From Paenibacillus sp. V4I7 (GTDB lineage Bacteria > Bacillota > Bacilli > Paenibacillales > NBRC-103111): DNA of 64,000 nucleotides. The DNA lies in assembly GCF_030817275.1 (NCBI RefSeq), contig NZ_JAUSZD010000002.1, positions 1,364,001-1,428,000 of the forward strand, in the 5' to 3' direction. The notes under the pieces were generated by a model. It ran no database searches. It saw nothing but the letters and a program-made list of their open reading frames with translations, and was not told where the DNA came from. How positions within the stretch are numbered: the stretch's first letter is position 1; every line of letters starts with the position of its first letter. Positions 24,310-33,133 of the stretch are shown here, in pieces. The translations under genes and the position numbers were made by a program.

Positions 24310-24531
24310 ATGGCAATTATAATCAATATTGATGTGATGTTGGCTAAAAGGAAAATGAGTGTTACAGAACTTTCGGAGAGGGTTGGAATAACGATGGCTA
24401 ATCTTTCTATATTGAAAAATGGAAAGGCAAAAGCGATTAGATTATCAACTTTAGAGGCGATTTGTAAGGCTTTAGAATGTCAGCCTGGAGATATTTTAGA
24501 ATACAGAAGTGACGAAGACACGCAAGCATAA
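24310..24531 (+). CDS. YozG-like XRE-family regulator
   Basis: A 73-residue helix-turn-helix protein: IDVMLAKRKMSVTELSERVGITMANLSILKNGKAKAIRLSTLEAICKALECQPGDILEY. This is the YozG/Cro-C1 type paired with DUF2975 proteins. The ATG at 24310 is chosen as GAGGTG is 7 bp upstream. Likely controls its own operon. Confidence 0.88.
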   Translation: MAIIINIDVMLAKRKMSVTELSERVGITMANLSILKNGKAKAIRLSTLEAICKALECQPGDILEYRSDEDTQA

Positions 24532-24602
24532 TAAAGTTTGGTTAATAAACATTGTGGAGGAAAGTAGGACTTAATAGGACAATTATTAGGGGAGGTATAA
24601 CC

Positions 24603-25850
24603 ATGGATATTAACAATCTGATTATTGAAAATATGGCTAATCCCCATGAGCTGGAGAGAATGTTTAGAAAAGAACCCGAAGCTTTTAAAAAGTCATTCTC
24701 ATACGCCTGGGAACAGAACCCTGATTCGCAGGTTCTTGCCATTTGGTATGAAAGATTGCATTTTAAAGAGACGGCACATACAGAAAAAACTTCCTTGCTT
24801 CAGAAAGATTTCTTATCCATGGGGATTTTAGCAATTCTGGCCGGGATTAGCACAAGGATCATTTTTCATTTTGTCGAACAGCAAGATATAGCCCCTATTA
24901 ACCTTGTATTTGGTATACTTCCCTTAATTTCCATCTATTTTGTGTACAATAATACCCCGAAAAAAATTGTTCTTTACACCCTAGTATCGTCATTCCTAAT
25001 CTCCGGGTTTTATCTGAATATGCTGCCACTAGAGCAAAAAGACAGTATTATTCTGGCTAATATACACCTACCCATATTCTTGTGGGTATTATTAGGGCTT
25101 GCATTTACAGGAAATGAATATGGCAGAGGCAGCACAAAATTAGCCTATCTTAAATTCAATGGGGAATTTTGCATACTCTACGCCAGCATGGCGATTAGTG
25201 GAATGCTGCTAACAGCATTAACCATGCAGTTATTTAGATTTGTAGGCATGGATATATCTGAATTCTATTTTAAAAATGTCGTTTTATTTGGTGCTGCTGC
25301 GCTCACTCTTGTGGCTACATACCTCGTATCTAGGAACCTTAAACTTGCTAAAAATATAGCACCCTATATAGCCAAAATTTTTAGTCCTCTTGTATTGGTA
25401 ACATTGTTGGTTTATCTTATAACGGTTATTTGGGTCGGGAAAAATCCATTCTTGGACCGCAATTTCCTCTTATCTTTCAACGGAATACTCCTTAGTGTAT
25501 TGGCCGTCACCATATTCTCCATTACCGAAAGTGGCACAGACGAGAAAAAGAACATTTCTGATTATATAAATTTTGCCCTAATTGTTCTTGCTCTTCTCAT
25601 TGACAGTGTGGCTTTATCAGCCATAGTGTTCAGGCTTACTTCTTATGGGATTACGCCCAACAGACTTGCTGTTTTAGGCGTAAACATACTTATCTGGGCC
25701 AATCTAATTTGGATTATGCTCTCCTATATGCGTTTTCTACAAAACAAAACCGGACCTTCATCCATCCAAGATGCCGTTACTAAGTATTTGCCGGTCTACG
25801 GACTTTGGGCAGCTTTCGTTACATTTACTTTTCCTTTAATTTTTTATTAG
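24603..25850 (+). CDS. DUF4153-like polytopic membrane protein
   Basis: A 415-residue protein with a 55-70 residue cytoplasmic start (ENMANPHELERMFRKEPEAFKKSFSYAWEQ) and then about eleven hydrophobic helices. The spacing and motifs such as VYNNTPKK and ENEYGRG-like (TGNEYGRGSTKLAYLKFNGEF) suggest the DUF4153 family. The ATG at 24603 follows GGGGAGG. It is 71 bp after the XRE gene and probably belongs to the same transcript. Function unknown. Confidence 0.75.
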   Translation: MDINNLIIENMANPHELERMFRKEPEAFKKSFSYAWEQNPDSQVLAIWYERLHFKETAHTEKTSLLQKDFLSMGILAILAGISTRIIFHFVEQQDIAPINLVFGILPLISIYFVYNNTPKKIVLYTLVSSFLISGFYLNMLPLEQKDSIILANIHLPIFLWVLLGLAFTGNEYGRGSTKLAYLKFNGEFCILYASMAISGMLLTALTMQLFRFVGMDISEFYFKNVVLFGAAALTLVATYLVSRNLKLAKNIAPYIAKIFSPLVLVTLLVYLITVIWVGKNPFLDRNFLLSFNGILLSVLAVTIFSITESGTDEKKNISDYINFALIVLALLIDSVALSAIVFRLTSYGITPNRLAVLGVNILIWANLIWIMLSYMRFLQNKTGPSSIQDAVTKYLPVYGLWAAFVTFTFPLIFY

Positions 25851-25890
25851 AAAAACTATAATTCCAGTCTACATAAAATATGGTTCGTTC

Positions 25891-25945
25891 CACTAACGAG
25901 GAACGATAGTGAAGGAGCTTGCATCGTGGCAGCTCCTTTTTTAGT
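25891..25945 (+). repeat. dispersed intergenic hairpin repeat, copy R8
   Basis: The head CACTAACGAGGAACGATAGTG, a near-palindrome, is followed by AAGGAGCT / AGCTCCTT (25912-25919 and 25931-25938) and six T. It comes 40 bp after the DUF4153 stop and could end that transcript. It is the last copy seen; none occurs from 26 to 64 kb. Confidence 0.8.
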
Positions 25946-26127
25946 TCATTAAAGTAACGGACATTAATCCTAAACAAATGATATAAATCTAACTACCACA
26001 AGGTAGCCAAAAAGATAATTGGGAGAAAGGCTGTTGTCAGAGCTTTACTTAGCTTTATCCGTAAGTATCGTTCATCGTTACTTCACAATTTTGTCACACG
26101 AAAGATGGTACATAGCTACTTAGAGTC

Positions 26128-26172
26128 TTGATATGTACTTTAAATCGAACTACAATAGTAATTATTACTATT
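26128..26172 (+). promoter_or_regulatory. nik-operon promoter with Zur-like box
   Basis: TTGATA (26128-26133) and TACAAT (26151-26156) are 17 bp apart. The 19-bp inverted repeat with core TAGTAATTATTACTA (26156-26170) overlaps the -10. This is the 7-1-7 form of Fur-family operators. It differs from the Bacillus Zur consensus TCGTAATNATTACGA only at two symmetric bases, and is farther from Fur (TGATAATNATTATCA) and PerR. Zinc-dependent repression is inferred. Confidence 0.7.
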
Positions 26173-26205
26173 AACATACATAGATGGTGTGGAGGAGCAA
26201 CAATA

Positions 26206-27816
26206 ATGAAACTATGGGGAACAAGAATACTCGCGGTGGGGGTTGTATGTACGACGATGCTGGCCGGCTGTGCCAAGCCTGCGGAAATCGATTCGACTGC
26301 ACAGACAGAGGCAGCAAAACCGAAAGCAATTACGCTGTCTTGGGCTAAGGATATTGGCAGCTTAAATCCGCATCTTTATGCTCCGAATGAACTATTCGCG
26401 CAGGCGATGGTGTATGAGCCGCTTGTGCAGTACGGAGTAAAGGGCGATATTCAGCCTTCTTTGGCAGAAAAATGGGATATTACACCAGATGGTAAAACGT
26501 ATACGTTTCATTTGCGCAAAGGCGTGAAATATTCAGACGGTTCGGAACTTGATGCAGCGAATGTGAAGAAAAACTTCGATGCCCTGCTGGCGAATGGGAA
26601 GCGCCACAGTTGGTTAGGATCGATCAATGAAATCAAAAATACGGAAATCGTCGATCCACAAACCTTTAAGATCGAATTGAAAAATTCATACTATCCGTTT
26701 TTGCAGGAGCTTTCGCTTATTCGTCCGCTGCGTATGCTCGGTAATGCTGGCTTCCCTGATGACGGAAGCACGGCCCAGACGATCAAAAAGCCAATAGGAA
26801 CGGGCCCTTGGGTACTGACTGACTATAGAATAGATGAACAAGCGGTATTTACGCGCAACGAACATTACTGGGGAGAGAAGCCGAAGCTGGATAAAGTGAC
26901 GATCAAGATCATTCCCGATCCGCAAGCCCGTGCGATGGCGTTGGAGAAGAAGGAAATCGATATGATTTTCGGCAGTGGTCAGCTGACCCCGAATGCATTC
27001 AAATCGCTGAAGGATACAGGCAAGTACCAGACTCTTGTCTCCGAGCCGCTCTCCACGCGAGTGCTGGCGGTGAACTCCAACAAAGGTCCTACGCGGGAGT
27101 TAAATGTCCGTCAAGCCCTGGAATATGCGTTTGACAAAAAGACTGTTATCGAGCATGTGCTCAACGGTGTCGAGAAGCCGGCGGACACGCTGTTTTCACC
27201 TGCGCTACCTTACAGCAACGTGAATTTGAAGCCTTACGAGTATAATTTGGAAAAAGCGAAGTCGCTGCTGGATGCATCGGGCTGGAAGCTGGCAAACGGT
27301 AAACCATTCCGTGAAAAAGACGGGAAAGTACTGGAGCTTGATCTCGTCTATGATAGCAACGACCAAGTACAAAAGACGATCTTTGAGTATATGCAAGGGG
27401 AATGGCGTAAAATTGGGATCAAAGGAAATATGATAGGCGAAGAGAGGCAAGCGTTCACGAACCGGCAGAAAGAGGGCGCATTTAACTTGGCCTTCAACGA
27501 AACCTGGGGCATTCCCTATGATCCGCATACGGTTGTAGCCTCGATGCGCGAATTGAGTCATGCCGACTATCAAGCTCAAGCAGGCTTACCGATGAAAAAA
27601 GAGATTGATGATAAAATTTCTCAAGTTATCATTAGCACCGATGAGAAAACAAGGCAAGAACTGTACACGTACATTCTGACGACATTGCATGAGCAGGCGG
27701 TGTACTTGCCGATCTCCTATACGGTAAATGTGGCTGTCGCGAATAACAATGTGAGCGGTGTTTCGTTTTATCCGATGCAGTTTGAAATTCCGTTTAAAGC
27801 ATTTGATATCAAGTAG
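26206..27816 (+). CDS. nikA: nickel/opine-type ABC transporter substrate-binding lipoprotein
   Basis: A 536-residue lipoprotein (lipobox MLAGC, Cys at about residue 24) of the NikA/DppA family. Marks are ITLSWAKDIGSLNPHLYAPNELFAQAMVYEPLV, WDITPDGKTYTFHLRKGVKYSDG and GTGPWVLTDYRIDE. The 'GSLNPHLY...FAQ' segment is characteristic of the NikA/CntA group. The ATG at 26206 follows GGAGGAG. It heads nikABCDE and is preceded by a Zur-like operator. CntA-type relatives bind metal-opine complexes, so zinc, nickel or cobalt bound to a metallophore are the candidate cargoes. Confidence 0.88.
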   Translation: MKLWGTRILAVGVVCTTMLAGCAKPAEIDSTAQTEAAKPKAITLSWAKDIGSLNPHLYAPNELFAQAMVYEPLVQYGVKGDIQPSLAEKWDITPDGKTYTFHLRKGVKYSDGSELDAANVKKNFDALLANGKRHSWLGSINEIKNTEIVDPQTFKIELKNSYYPFLQELSLIRPLRMLGNAGFPDDGSTAQTIKKPIGTGPWVLTDYRIDEQAVFTRNEHYWGEKPKLDKVTIKIIPDPQARAMALEKKEIDMIFGSGQLTPNAFKSLKDTGKYQTLVSEPLSTRVLAVNSNKGPTRELNVRQALEYAFDKKTVIEHVLNGVEKPADTLFSPALPYSNVNLKPYEYNLEKAKSLLDASGWKLANGKPFREKDGKVLELDLVYDSNDQVQKTIFEYMQGEWRKIGIKGNMIGEERQAFTNRQKEGAFNLAFNETWGIPYDPHTVVASMRELSHADYQAQAGLPMKKEIDDKISQVIISTDEKTRQELYTYILTTLHEQAVYLPISYTVNVAVANNNVSGVSFYPMQFEIPFKAFDIK

Positions 27817-27825
27817 GTGCTGTTC

Positions 27826-28761
27826 ATGATTACCTTTTTAGCAAGAAGAATTGGCAGTATGCTGCTTGTGATTATGGGAATAACGGTTGTGGCCTTTCTG
27901 TTAATCCGCCTTATCCCTGTTGATCCGGCGGAAGCTTACTTGAATTTGTCTAAGGTTCCCATTACGCAAGCCGCGCTTGATGCGGCGCGCAAGGAACTTG
28001 GACTTGATCGCCCTTTGTTCGAGCAATATGCCCAGTGGATAAGTCATGCGGTGCGTCTTGATTTTGGCACATCTTTTATATCGAAAAAGCCCGTATGGAC
28101 CGAATTGGAAGAACGGTTTAGGGTGACGGCTCAGCTTGGGCTTGTGTCTCTCGTGTTGATCTTTCTGATCAGCGTACCCGCAGGTATCTGGTCTGCGGTG
28201 CGCAATAACGGTTGGTTTGACCGGATTACCCGGATCAGCATATTTGCAGTTGCCTCTATGCCGAGTTTTTGGTTAGCTTTTATTTTGATGTATTGGTTGG
28301 CATTCAAATGGGATTTACTACCGCTTATGGGACGGGGTACTTTGGCGCATATGGTACTGCCGTCGTTGACGCTGGCGCTCATTTACAGCACGTATTATAT
28401 ACGGCTGATACGAACGAGTATGCTCGAACATATGGAACAGCCGCACGTCTGGTACGCTCGGTCTCGCGGGGTGCGGGAACCGCTTATCATCGTCCGGCAT
28501 GTAGGGAAGAGCACACTGCTGCCTATCGTAACGTCGCTCGGGATTACGCTTGGTCATTTGCTGGGCGGAACGGTCATCGTTGAAAATGTTTTTGCAATAC
28601 CGGGCATCGGTCGCTACTTGATCGAGTCGATGATGAATCGGGATTATGCGGTCGTCCAATGTTTTGTTTTGGTGATCGGCGTCTTTTTTGTCGTCATTAA
28701 TTTACTCGCCGACATGGTCTGCGCAATCGTCGATCCGCGCATTCGAGAGAAAGGAGAGTGA
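27826..28761 (+). CDS. nikB: nickel-type ABC transporter permease NikB
   Basis: A 311-residue inner membrane permease with about six helices. The BPD domain start FLARRIGSMLLVIMGITVVAFLLIRLIPVDP, then RKELGLDRPLFEQYAQWI and DFGTSF-type sequence, and the coupling helix (YARSRGVREPLIIVRHVG) are typical of NikB/DppB. The ATG at 27826 lies 9 bp after the nikA stop. Confidence 0.9.
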   Translation: MITFLARRIGSMLLVIMGITVVAFLLIRLIPVDPAEAYLNLSKVPITQAALDAARKELGLDRPLFEQYAQWISHAVRLDFGTSFISKKPVWTELEERFRVTAQLGLVSLVLIFLISVPAGIWSAVRNNGWFDRITRISIFAVASMPSFWLAFILMYWLAFKWDLLPLMGRGTLAHMVLPSLTLALIYSTYYIRLIRTSMLEHMEQPHVWYARSRGVREPLIIVRHVGKSTLLPIVTSLGITLGHLLGGTVIVENVFAIPGIGRYLIESMMNRDYAVVQCFVLVIGVFFVVINLLADMVCAIVDPRIREKGE

Positions 28762-28765
28762 CGAC

Positions 28766-29596
28766 ATGGGCGAACGTATAGGACTAAAGCTGCATCTGCC
28801 TAAGGCGCTAATGATTAGCGGGGGCTGCTTGCTAATACTGGTGATGATTGCCGTGCTAGCACCGCACCTTATGCCGCACGATCCGTATGAGGTCGATATT
28901 ATACACAAATTACAGCCGCCTTCATGGGATTATCCGCTCGGCACAGATCATCTGGGTCGCTGTGTTTTGTCGCGAATCATTGCCGGTGCGCGCGTATCGC
29001 TCGCTGCGGCTTTCGTCGTTATAGCCATTACACTTGTACTGAGCCTGATTATCGGAATCGCTGCGGGTTATATGGGAGGTTGGCTCGATCAGCTTTTAAT
29101 GCGCATTTGCGATTTGTTTTTAGCTTTCCCAAGCTTGATCTTCGCATTGGCCATAGTTGGCTTGTTGGGCGGTGGCGTGGTTAATCTGGTCGTGGCGATG
29201 GTCGCCGTCCATTGGGTCGGCTACGCGAGGATGATTCGGATGATGGTCGTTAGCTTAAAGGAACGAAATTACGTGCTATCAGCGAAAATAACCGGGGCTT
29301 CCGGCATCCGTATTATGTTTCAACACATTTTGCCGTTCGTGCTGCCGCAAATCATTGTGCTTCAGTTTTTGCAGATGGGCTCGATTATTTTACAAATTTC
29401 GGAATTATCATTTCTTGGGTTAGGTGTGCAGGCTCCGATGGCCGAATGGGGCATGATGATCAACGACAGCAAGTCATTGATGGGCAGCCATCCGCTGCTG
29501 ATGATCGCCCCGGGGATGATGATCTTCGTTACGGTTGTGGCGTTCAATTGGATCGGCGATACGCTGCGTGATACGCTTGATCCGAAATTAAGTTAA
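28766..29596 (+). CDS. nikC: nickel-type ABC transporter permease NikC
   Basis: A 276-residue permease of the DppC/NikC type: PHLMPHDPYEVDIIHKLQPPSWDYPLGTDHLGRCVLSRII, then GARVSLAAAFVVIAIT, GIAAGYMGGWLDQLLMRICDLFLAFPSLIFALAI and a C-terminal GDTLRDTLDPKL. The ATG at 28766 follows AAGGAGAG; the longer frame from 28688 overlaps nikB and is rejected. Five to six helices. Confidence 0.9.
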   Translation: MGERIGLKLHLPKALMISGGCLLILVMIAVLAPHLMPHDPYEVDIIHKLQPPSWDYPLGTDHLGRCVLSRIIAGARVSLAAAFVVIAITLVLSLIIGIAAGYMGGWLDQLLMRICDLFLAFPSLIFALAIVGLLGGGVVNLVVAMVAVHWVGYARMIRMMVVSLKERNYVLSAKITGASGIRIMFQHILPFVLPQIIVLQFLQMGSIILQISELSFLGLGVQAPMAEWGMMINDSKSLMGSHPLLMIAPGMMIFVTVVAFNWIGDTLRDTLDPKLS

Positions 29597-29612
29597 TAGA
29601 ATGGAGCTTCGT

Positions 29613-30539
29613 ATGGAACAATCTGTCGTTCTGGACATTCGTAATTTACAAGTCGATCTACCCATTCATGGCGGGCGGCCGAAGCGTGTTGTAAGCAATA
29701 TCAGTTTGACGCTAAGGCAGAGACATGTGTTAGGCATTGTCGGTGAGAGCGGCAGCGGCAAAACGATGGTATGTTCGGCGGTTCTCCGCCTATCTAGTGC
29801 CAAACAGCAGGTTAAGGGCAGCATTCGTTTTTGCGGCAAGGAACTGCTTGAGTTGCCTGAGGCGAGAATGCGTAAACTGCGCGGTAAAGATATGGCCTTA
29901 ATCATGCAAAATCCAATGGCTGCTTTTAATCCGATTGTGACTATCGGCAATCACTTTATCGAGACGATTCGTTCTCATATGCCGATGAGAAAAGCGGAAG
30001 CGCATAGGCTTGCTTTCACCCAAATTCAGCGATTTCGACTGCCGCATGGGGAGCGGCTGATGAGTATGTACCCCTTTGAGCTAAGCGGGGGGATGCTGCA
30101 GCGTGTCATGATCGCGATTGCCGCTTGTATGAATCCGAAGCTGCTCATCGCCGATGAACCGACGACCGCTCTTGACACGACGACGCAGCTGGCGATATTG
30201 GAAGAGCTGCAAATGCTGCGCGAACAAAGCGGCACGAGTATGCTGCTCGTGTCGCATGACCTTGGTGTCATAGCAAAGCTTGCGGATGAAGTGGCCGTGA
30301 TGAGGCGGGGCATTCTGGTGGAAAAAGGACCTGCTGAGCTCCTATTTAACCGTCCGTGTCATCCGTATACGCAGGCGCTGTTGGCGGCGCGGGAGGGCAG
30401 TGGCGAACTTGCGGCTTCGGTGAATGATTGGAACGGGACGGCGCCCGCTAGCGCAGAAGAGGATGACACCGCGGACGGTTCCTTGGTCGAAGTGGCACCG
30501 GGGCATTGGGTGCGAATCACAAAATCGAGTAGCAGGTGA
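29613..30539 (+). CDS. nikD: ABC transporter ATP-binding protein NikD
   Basis: A 308-residue ATPase. Walker A GESGSGKT, Q-loop MQNPMAAFNP, signature LSGGMLQRV and Walker B LLIADEPTTALD are intact. The H-loop SHDLGVIAKLAD is present. A C-terminal oligopeptide/nickel-type extension (NRPCHPYTQALLAAREG) matches Opp/Nik ATPases. I choose the ATG at 29613, with GGAG 6 bp upstream, over the ATG at 29601. Confidence 0.9.
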   Translation: MEQSVVLDIRNLQVDLPIHGGRPKRVVSNISLTLRQRHVLGIVGESGSGKTMVCSAVLRLSSAKQQVKGSIRFCGKELLELPEARMRKLRGKDMALIMQNPMAAFNPIVTIGNHFIETIRSHMPMRKAEAHRLAFTQIQRFRLPHGERLMSMYPFELSGGMLQRVMIAIAACMNPKLLIADEPTTALDTTTQLAILEELQMLREQSGTSMLLVSHDLGVIAKLADEVAVMRRGILVEKGPAELLFNRPCHPYTQALLAAREGSGELAASVNDWNGTAPASAEEDDTADGSLVEVAPGHWVRITKSSSR

Positions 30540-30543
30540 AATA

Positions 30544-31347
30544 ATGAGTGTATTGGAATTAAATGATGTTTCGAAAACGTATCGTTCAAGACAGTTCGCT
30601 TGGAGTCGCCGCACCGTGATTGAAGCGGTGAAGAACGTCTCCCTTCGCCTCGATGAAGGAACGTGTCTTGCACTCGTTGGTGAAAGCGGTTCAGGCAAAA
30701 GTACGTTGGGCAAAATTGTGCTTGGCTTGGAGCAGCCGGACCGCGGTGAAGTAACGTTCCTTGGCCGCAGCTTGCATCAGGTCTCGGCCAAAGAGCGTAA
30801 GCAGCTGCGTCGCGACATGCAGTTGGTGTTTCAGGATTCCCATAGCGCGGTTAATCCGCGCATGACCGCACTTCGAATTATTGCCGAGCCGCTGCGCGTA
30901 CATGAGCGTATGACGGCATCCGAGCAATTACAGCGTGTGCGCGAACTGCTCGAAGTGGTCGGTTTGCGTGGCGACGATGCCGGGAAATACCCGCATCAGT
31001 TCAGTGGCGGGCAATTGCAGCGGATTTGCATTGCCCGTGCGATTGCTCTCAAACCGAAGCTGATTGTGCTGGACGAAGCGGTTAATAGTCTGGATGTACT
31101 CGTGCAATCGAGCATTTTGCGGCTGCTTGGACAGTTAAAGGAACGATACGGGCTGTCGTACTTGTTCATCTCGCATGACTTGGCAGCCGTTCGATTGCTC
31201 GCTGATCGTGTGGCCGTCATGGAACACGGCGAGATCGTCGAAACGCTGGACGACGCATCACGACTTGACGAACTGCGACACCCTGCCGGCAAGCGACTGC
31301 TGCAGGCGGTGCTGCCCATTCGTCCATATGGGCTAGTCCTTCGATAA
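30544..31347 (+). CDS. nikE: ABC transporter ATP-binding protein NikE
   Basis: A 267-residue partner ATPase. Walker A is GESGSGKS, Q-loop FQDSHSAVNPRM, signature FSGGQLQRI, Walker B LIVLDEAVNSLD and H-loop SHDLAAVRLL. 'DEAVNSLD' is a NikE trait. The start is 4 bp after nikD, so translation is likely coupled. It ends the transporter set; a MATE exporter follows after 76 bp. Confidence 0.92.
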   Translation: MSVLELNDVSKTYRSRQFAWSRRTVIEAVKNVSLRLDEGTCLALVGESGSGKSTLGKIVLGLEQPDRGEVTFLGRSLHQVSAKERKQLRRDMQLVFQDSHSAVNPRMTALRIIAEPLRVHERMTASEQLQRVRELLEVVGLRGDDAGKYPHQFSGGQLQRICIARAIALKPKLIVLDEAVNSLDVLVQSSILRLLGQLKERYGLSYLFISHDLAAVRLLADRVAVMEHGEIVETLDDASRLDELRHPAGKRLLQAVLPIRPYGLVLR

Positions 31348-31423
31348 GCCAAGATTTCTACTTCATACAATCATTTTTTTCCAAGGAAAGGAACGCCTAT
31401 ACCAGGCGACATTGGTTTATTGG

Positions 31424-32788
31424 ATGAAAACGCATAGCCTGACATTAAATCATAAAACTTACTTGCAGTTGGCGCTGCCCCTCACCTTATCAACAATGAC
31501 GACGCCTATCTTGGGAGCGGTGGATACGGCTGTAGTTGGACAGCTTTCGAACCCCGCTTATTTGGGCGGGATTGCAGTGGGTACGCTTATATTCAATACT
31601 TTATATTGGCTATTCGGGTTTCTGCGCGTCAGCACCTCCGGATTTGCAGCTCAGGCCTTGGGTCAAGGGGATAGGGACATGCAAAGTGAAGAGCTGATGC
31701 GGCCGCTTATGCTTGCTTTGCTACTTGGCATTTTGTTTATTGCGCTTCAATGGCCGATTTTACAAGTCAGTTTGAATGTAATTAATCCTGAAAATGATGT
31801 CAAAGCATTTATATCTCAATATTTTTACATACGTATCTGGGGTGCGCCCATTACTTTGATTAACTATGTTATTCTGGGTTGGCTGATGGGGATGGCGCAG
31901 ATCAGATTTTCGATGTTTTTGCAGATCACGATGAATTTGATCAACATCTTACTTTGTATTTTATTTGTTTATGGTTTTCAATTAGGAGTCGGCGGCGTTG
32001 CAACAGCTACGGTTATTGCAGAAGGAGCCGCGCTCTTACTGGGGATAGGCTGCATTATTCGTCTGGCCCCCTTGAATTTGAACTGGAGCAGGTTCAGAAG
32101 GACGGTTTCTTTCTCCAAGATGAAAAAGAGTATGATGGTCAATAGTGACCTGCTTATTCGAACGGCTTGTCTATTGGCTGTTTTCAACATGTTCACGTCA
32201 GCAGGAGCCTCCTTCGGTACGGACTTATTGGCGGCCAATGCGATCCTTCTTCAAATTCATTTTATCATGGCTTATTTCTTTGATGGTTTAGCGAATGCAA
32301 GCAGTATTTTGGCAGGGAGAGCCGTAGGGGCGAAAGAACGGGAGACTTTCCGGAAGACGGTGATTTTATCATGGCAATGGTCCTTATTCGCGTCCATATT
32401 TGTCGCAATGCTATTTTATTTACTTAAGGAAGAAGCTATTTCTCTTTTCACTGGCTTAGACACTGTAGCCGAACTGGCAAATCGTTATAGCGTGTGGCTT
32501 ATCTGGTTCCCGTTTATATCCAGTTTGGGTCTTGTTTTTTATGGCGTATTTACGGGCTCTTCTGTCACCCGTCCCATTCGAAATTCGATGATCGGAGCGT
32601 TTATTGCATTTCTGGCAGCTCGGTTTTTGTTAGTAGATAACTATCATAACGACGGACTCTGGATTGCTTTTCTTGTTTTCTCTTTAACCCGATCGCTGCT
32701 TCTGGTCGCATTTGTTCCGAAACTCGAAAACATACTGTTTTACAACCATGATTCCTTAAAACAAGAAGTAACGATACCAACTAAATGA
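31424..32788 (+). CDS. MATE-family efflux protein
   Basis: A 454-residue, twelve-helix exporter of the DinF-like MATE group: LALPLTLSTMTTPILGAVDTAVVGQL, then FGFLRVSTSGFAAQALGQGD, GAPITLINYVILGWLMGMAQ and a pseudo-symmetric second half (FDGLANASSILAGRAVGAKE). The start is uncertain: ATG 31424 and TTG 31412 both lack a good binding site. Same strand as the nik operon and 76 bp after nikE, with no terminator in between, so co-transcription under the Zur-like box is possible. It could export a small molecule such as a metallophore, but that is a guess. Confidence 0.85.
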   Translation: MKTHSLTLNHKTYLQLALPLTLSTMTTPILGAVDTAVVGQLSNPAYLGGIAVGTLIFNTLYWLFGFLRVSTSGFAAQALGQGDRDMQSEELMRPLMLALLLGILFIALQWPILQVSLNVINPENDVKAFISQYFYIRIWGAPITLINYVILGWLMGMAQIRFSMFLQITMNLINILLCILFVYGFQLGVGGVATATVIAEGAALLLGIGCIIRLAPLNLNWSRFRRTVSFSKMKKSMMVNSDLLIRTACLLAVFNMFTSAGASFGTDLLAANAILLQIHFIMAYFFDGLANASSILAGRAVGAKERETFRKTVILSWQWSLFASIFVAMLFYLLKEEAISLFTGLDTVAELANRYSVWLIWFPFISSLGLVFYGVFTGSSVTRPIRNSMIGAFIAFLAARFLLVDNYHNDGLWIAFLVFSLTRSLLLVAFVPKLENILFYNHDSLKQEVTIPTK

Positions 32789-32797
32789 GTAGATGTC

Positions 32798-32827
32798 AGA
32801 GGTCTCCGGAAAACGGAGGTCTCTTTG
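32798..32827 (+). terminator. terminator after the MATE gene
   Basis: AGAGGTCTCCG and CGGAGGTCTCT pair over 11 bp with two G-T wobbles around a GAAAA loop, followed by TTTG. It marks the end of the nik-MATE unit. Confidence 0.6.
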
Positions 32828-33030
32828 CTGTCCATTTCAAAAACCACAGTTTGAAGAATAAACTATTGTACCCCATTTGCGGTCAACGCACCTTAAACAG
32901 GAATCTCCGCTATCAAAATATGCTGCGGCTCTGCTTACACCCATCAGATATAACCTATCTCCATATCTCAATAAAACCTTTACAAAAACAAAGAGGAAAC
33001 GTGGCATTGATAGCGAATGATATTTATCAG
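32828..33030. other. gene-free stretch before the phosphoesterase operator
   Basis: About 200 bp without a supportable gene; an 82-codon open frame at 32785-33033 has no binding site and overlaps the terminator, so I reject it. Confidence 0.4.
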
Positions 33031-33033
33031 TAA

Positions 33034-33058
33034 TTAATAAATCTAATAGATTTATTAA
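33034..33058 (+). promoter_or_regulatory. ROK-type operator O1, phosphoesterase gene
   Basis: TTAATAAA-N9-TTTATTAA forms the core of a perfect 14-bp-arm palindrome (33031-33061) about 75 bp upstream of the start at 33134. The same 25-bp pattern with the same N9 spacing occurs at 38628 and 38759. The layout resembles that of XylR/ROK operators. Confidence 0.75.
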
Positions 33059-33133
33059 TTAACTACACGAATGGAGCTATTTCCTGTACTTCGAAATCAT
33101 TGAGAAAATTGAAAACAAGGAGATGACTAACAA

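Noticed and set aside
1936-25945. CRISPR-like repeats
   Set aside because: The repeated units are thousands of bases apart, are hairpins of varying sequence and have no spacers or cas genes.
30424-30543. Earlier start for NikE at 30424
   Set aside because: That frame overlaps nikD by more than 100 bp; the ATG at 30544 directly after the nikD stop with AGGTGA fits operon structure and family length.
32785-33033. An 82-codon open frame after the MATE gene
   Set aside because: It begins over the MATE stop codon, crosses the terminator and shows no protein-like pattern.
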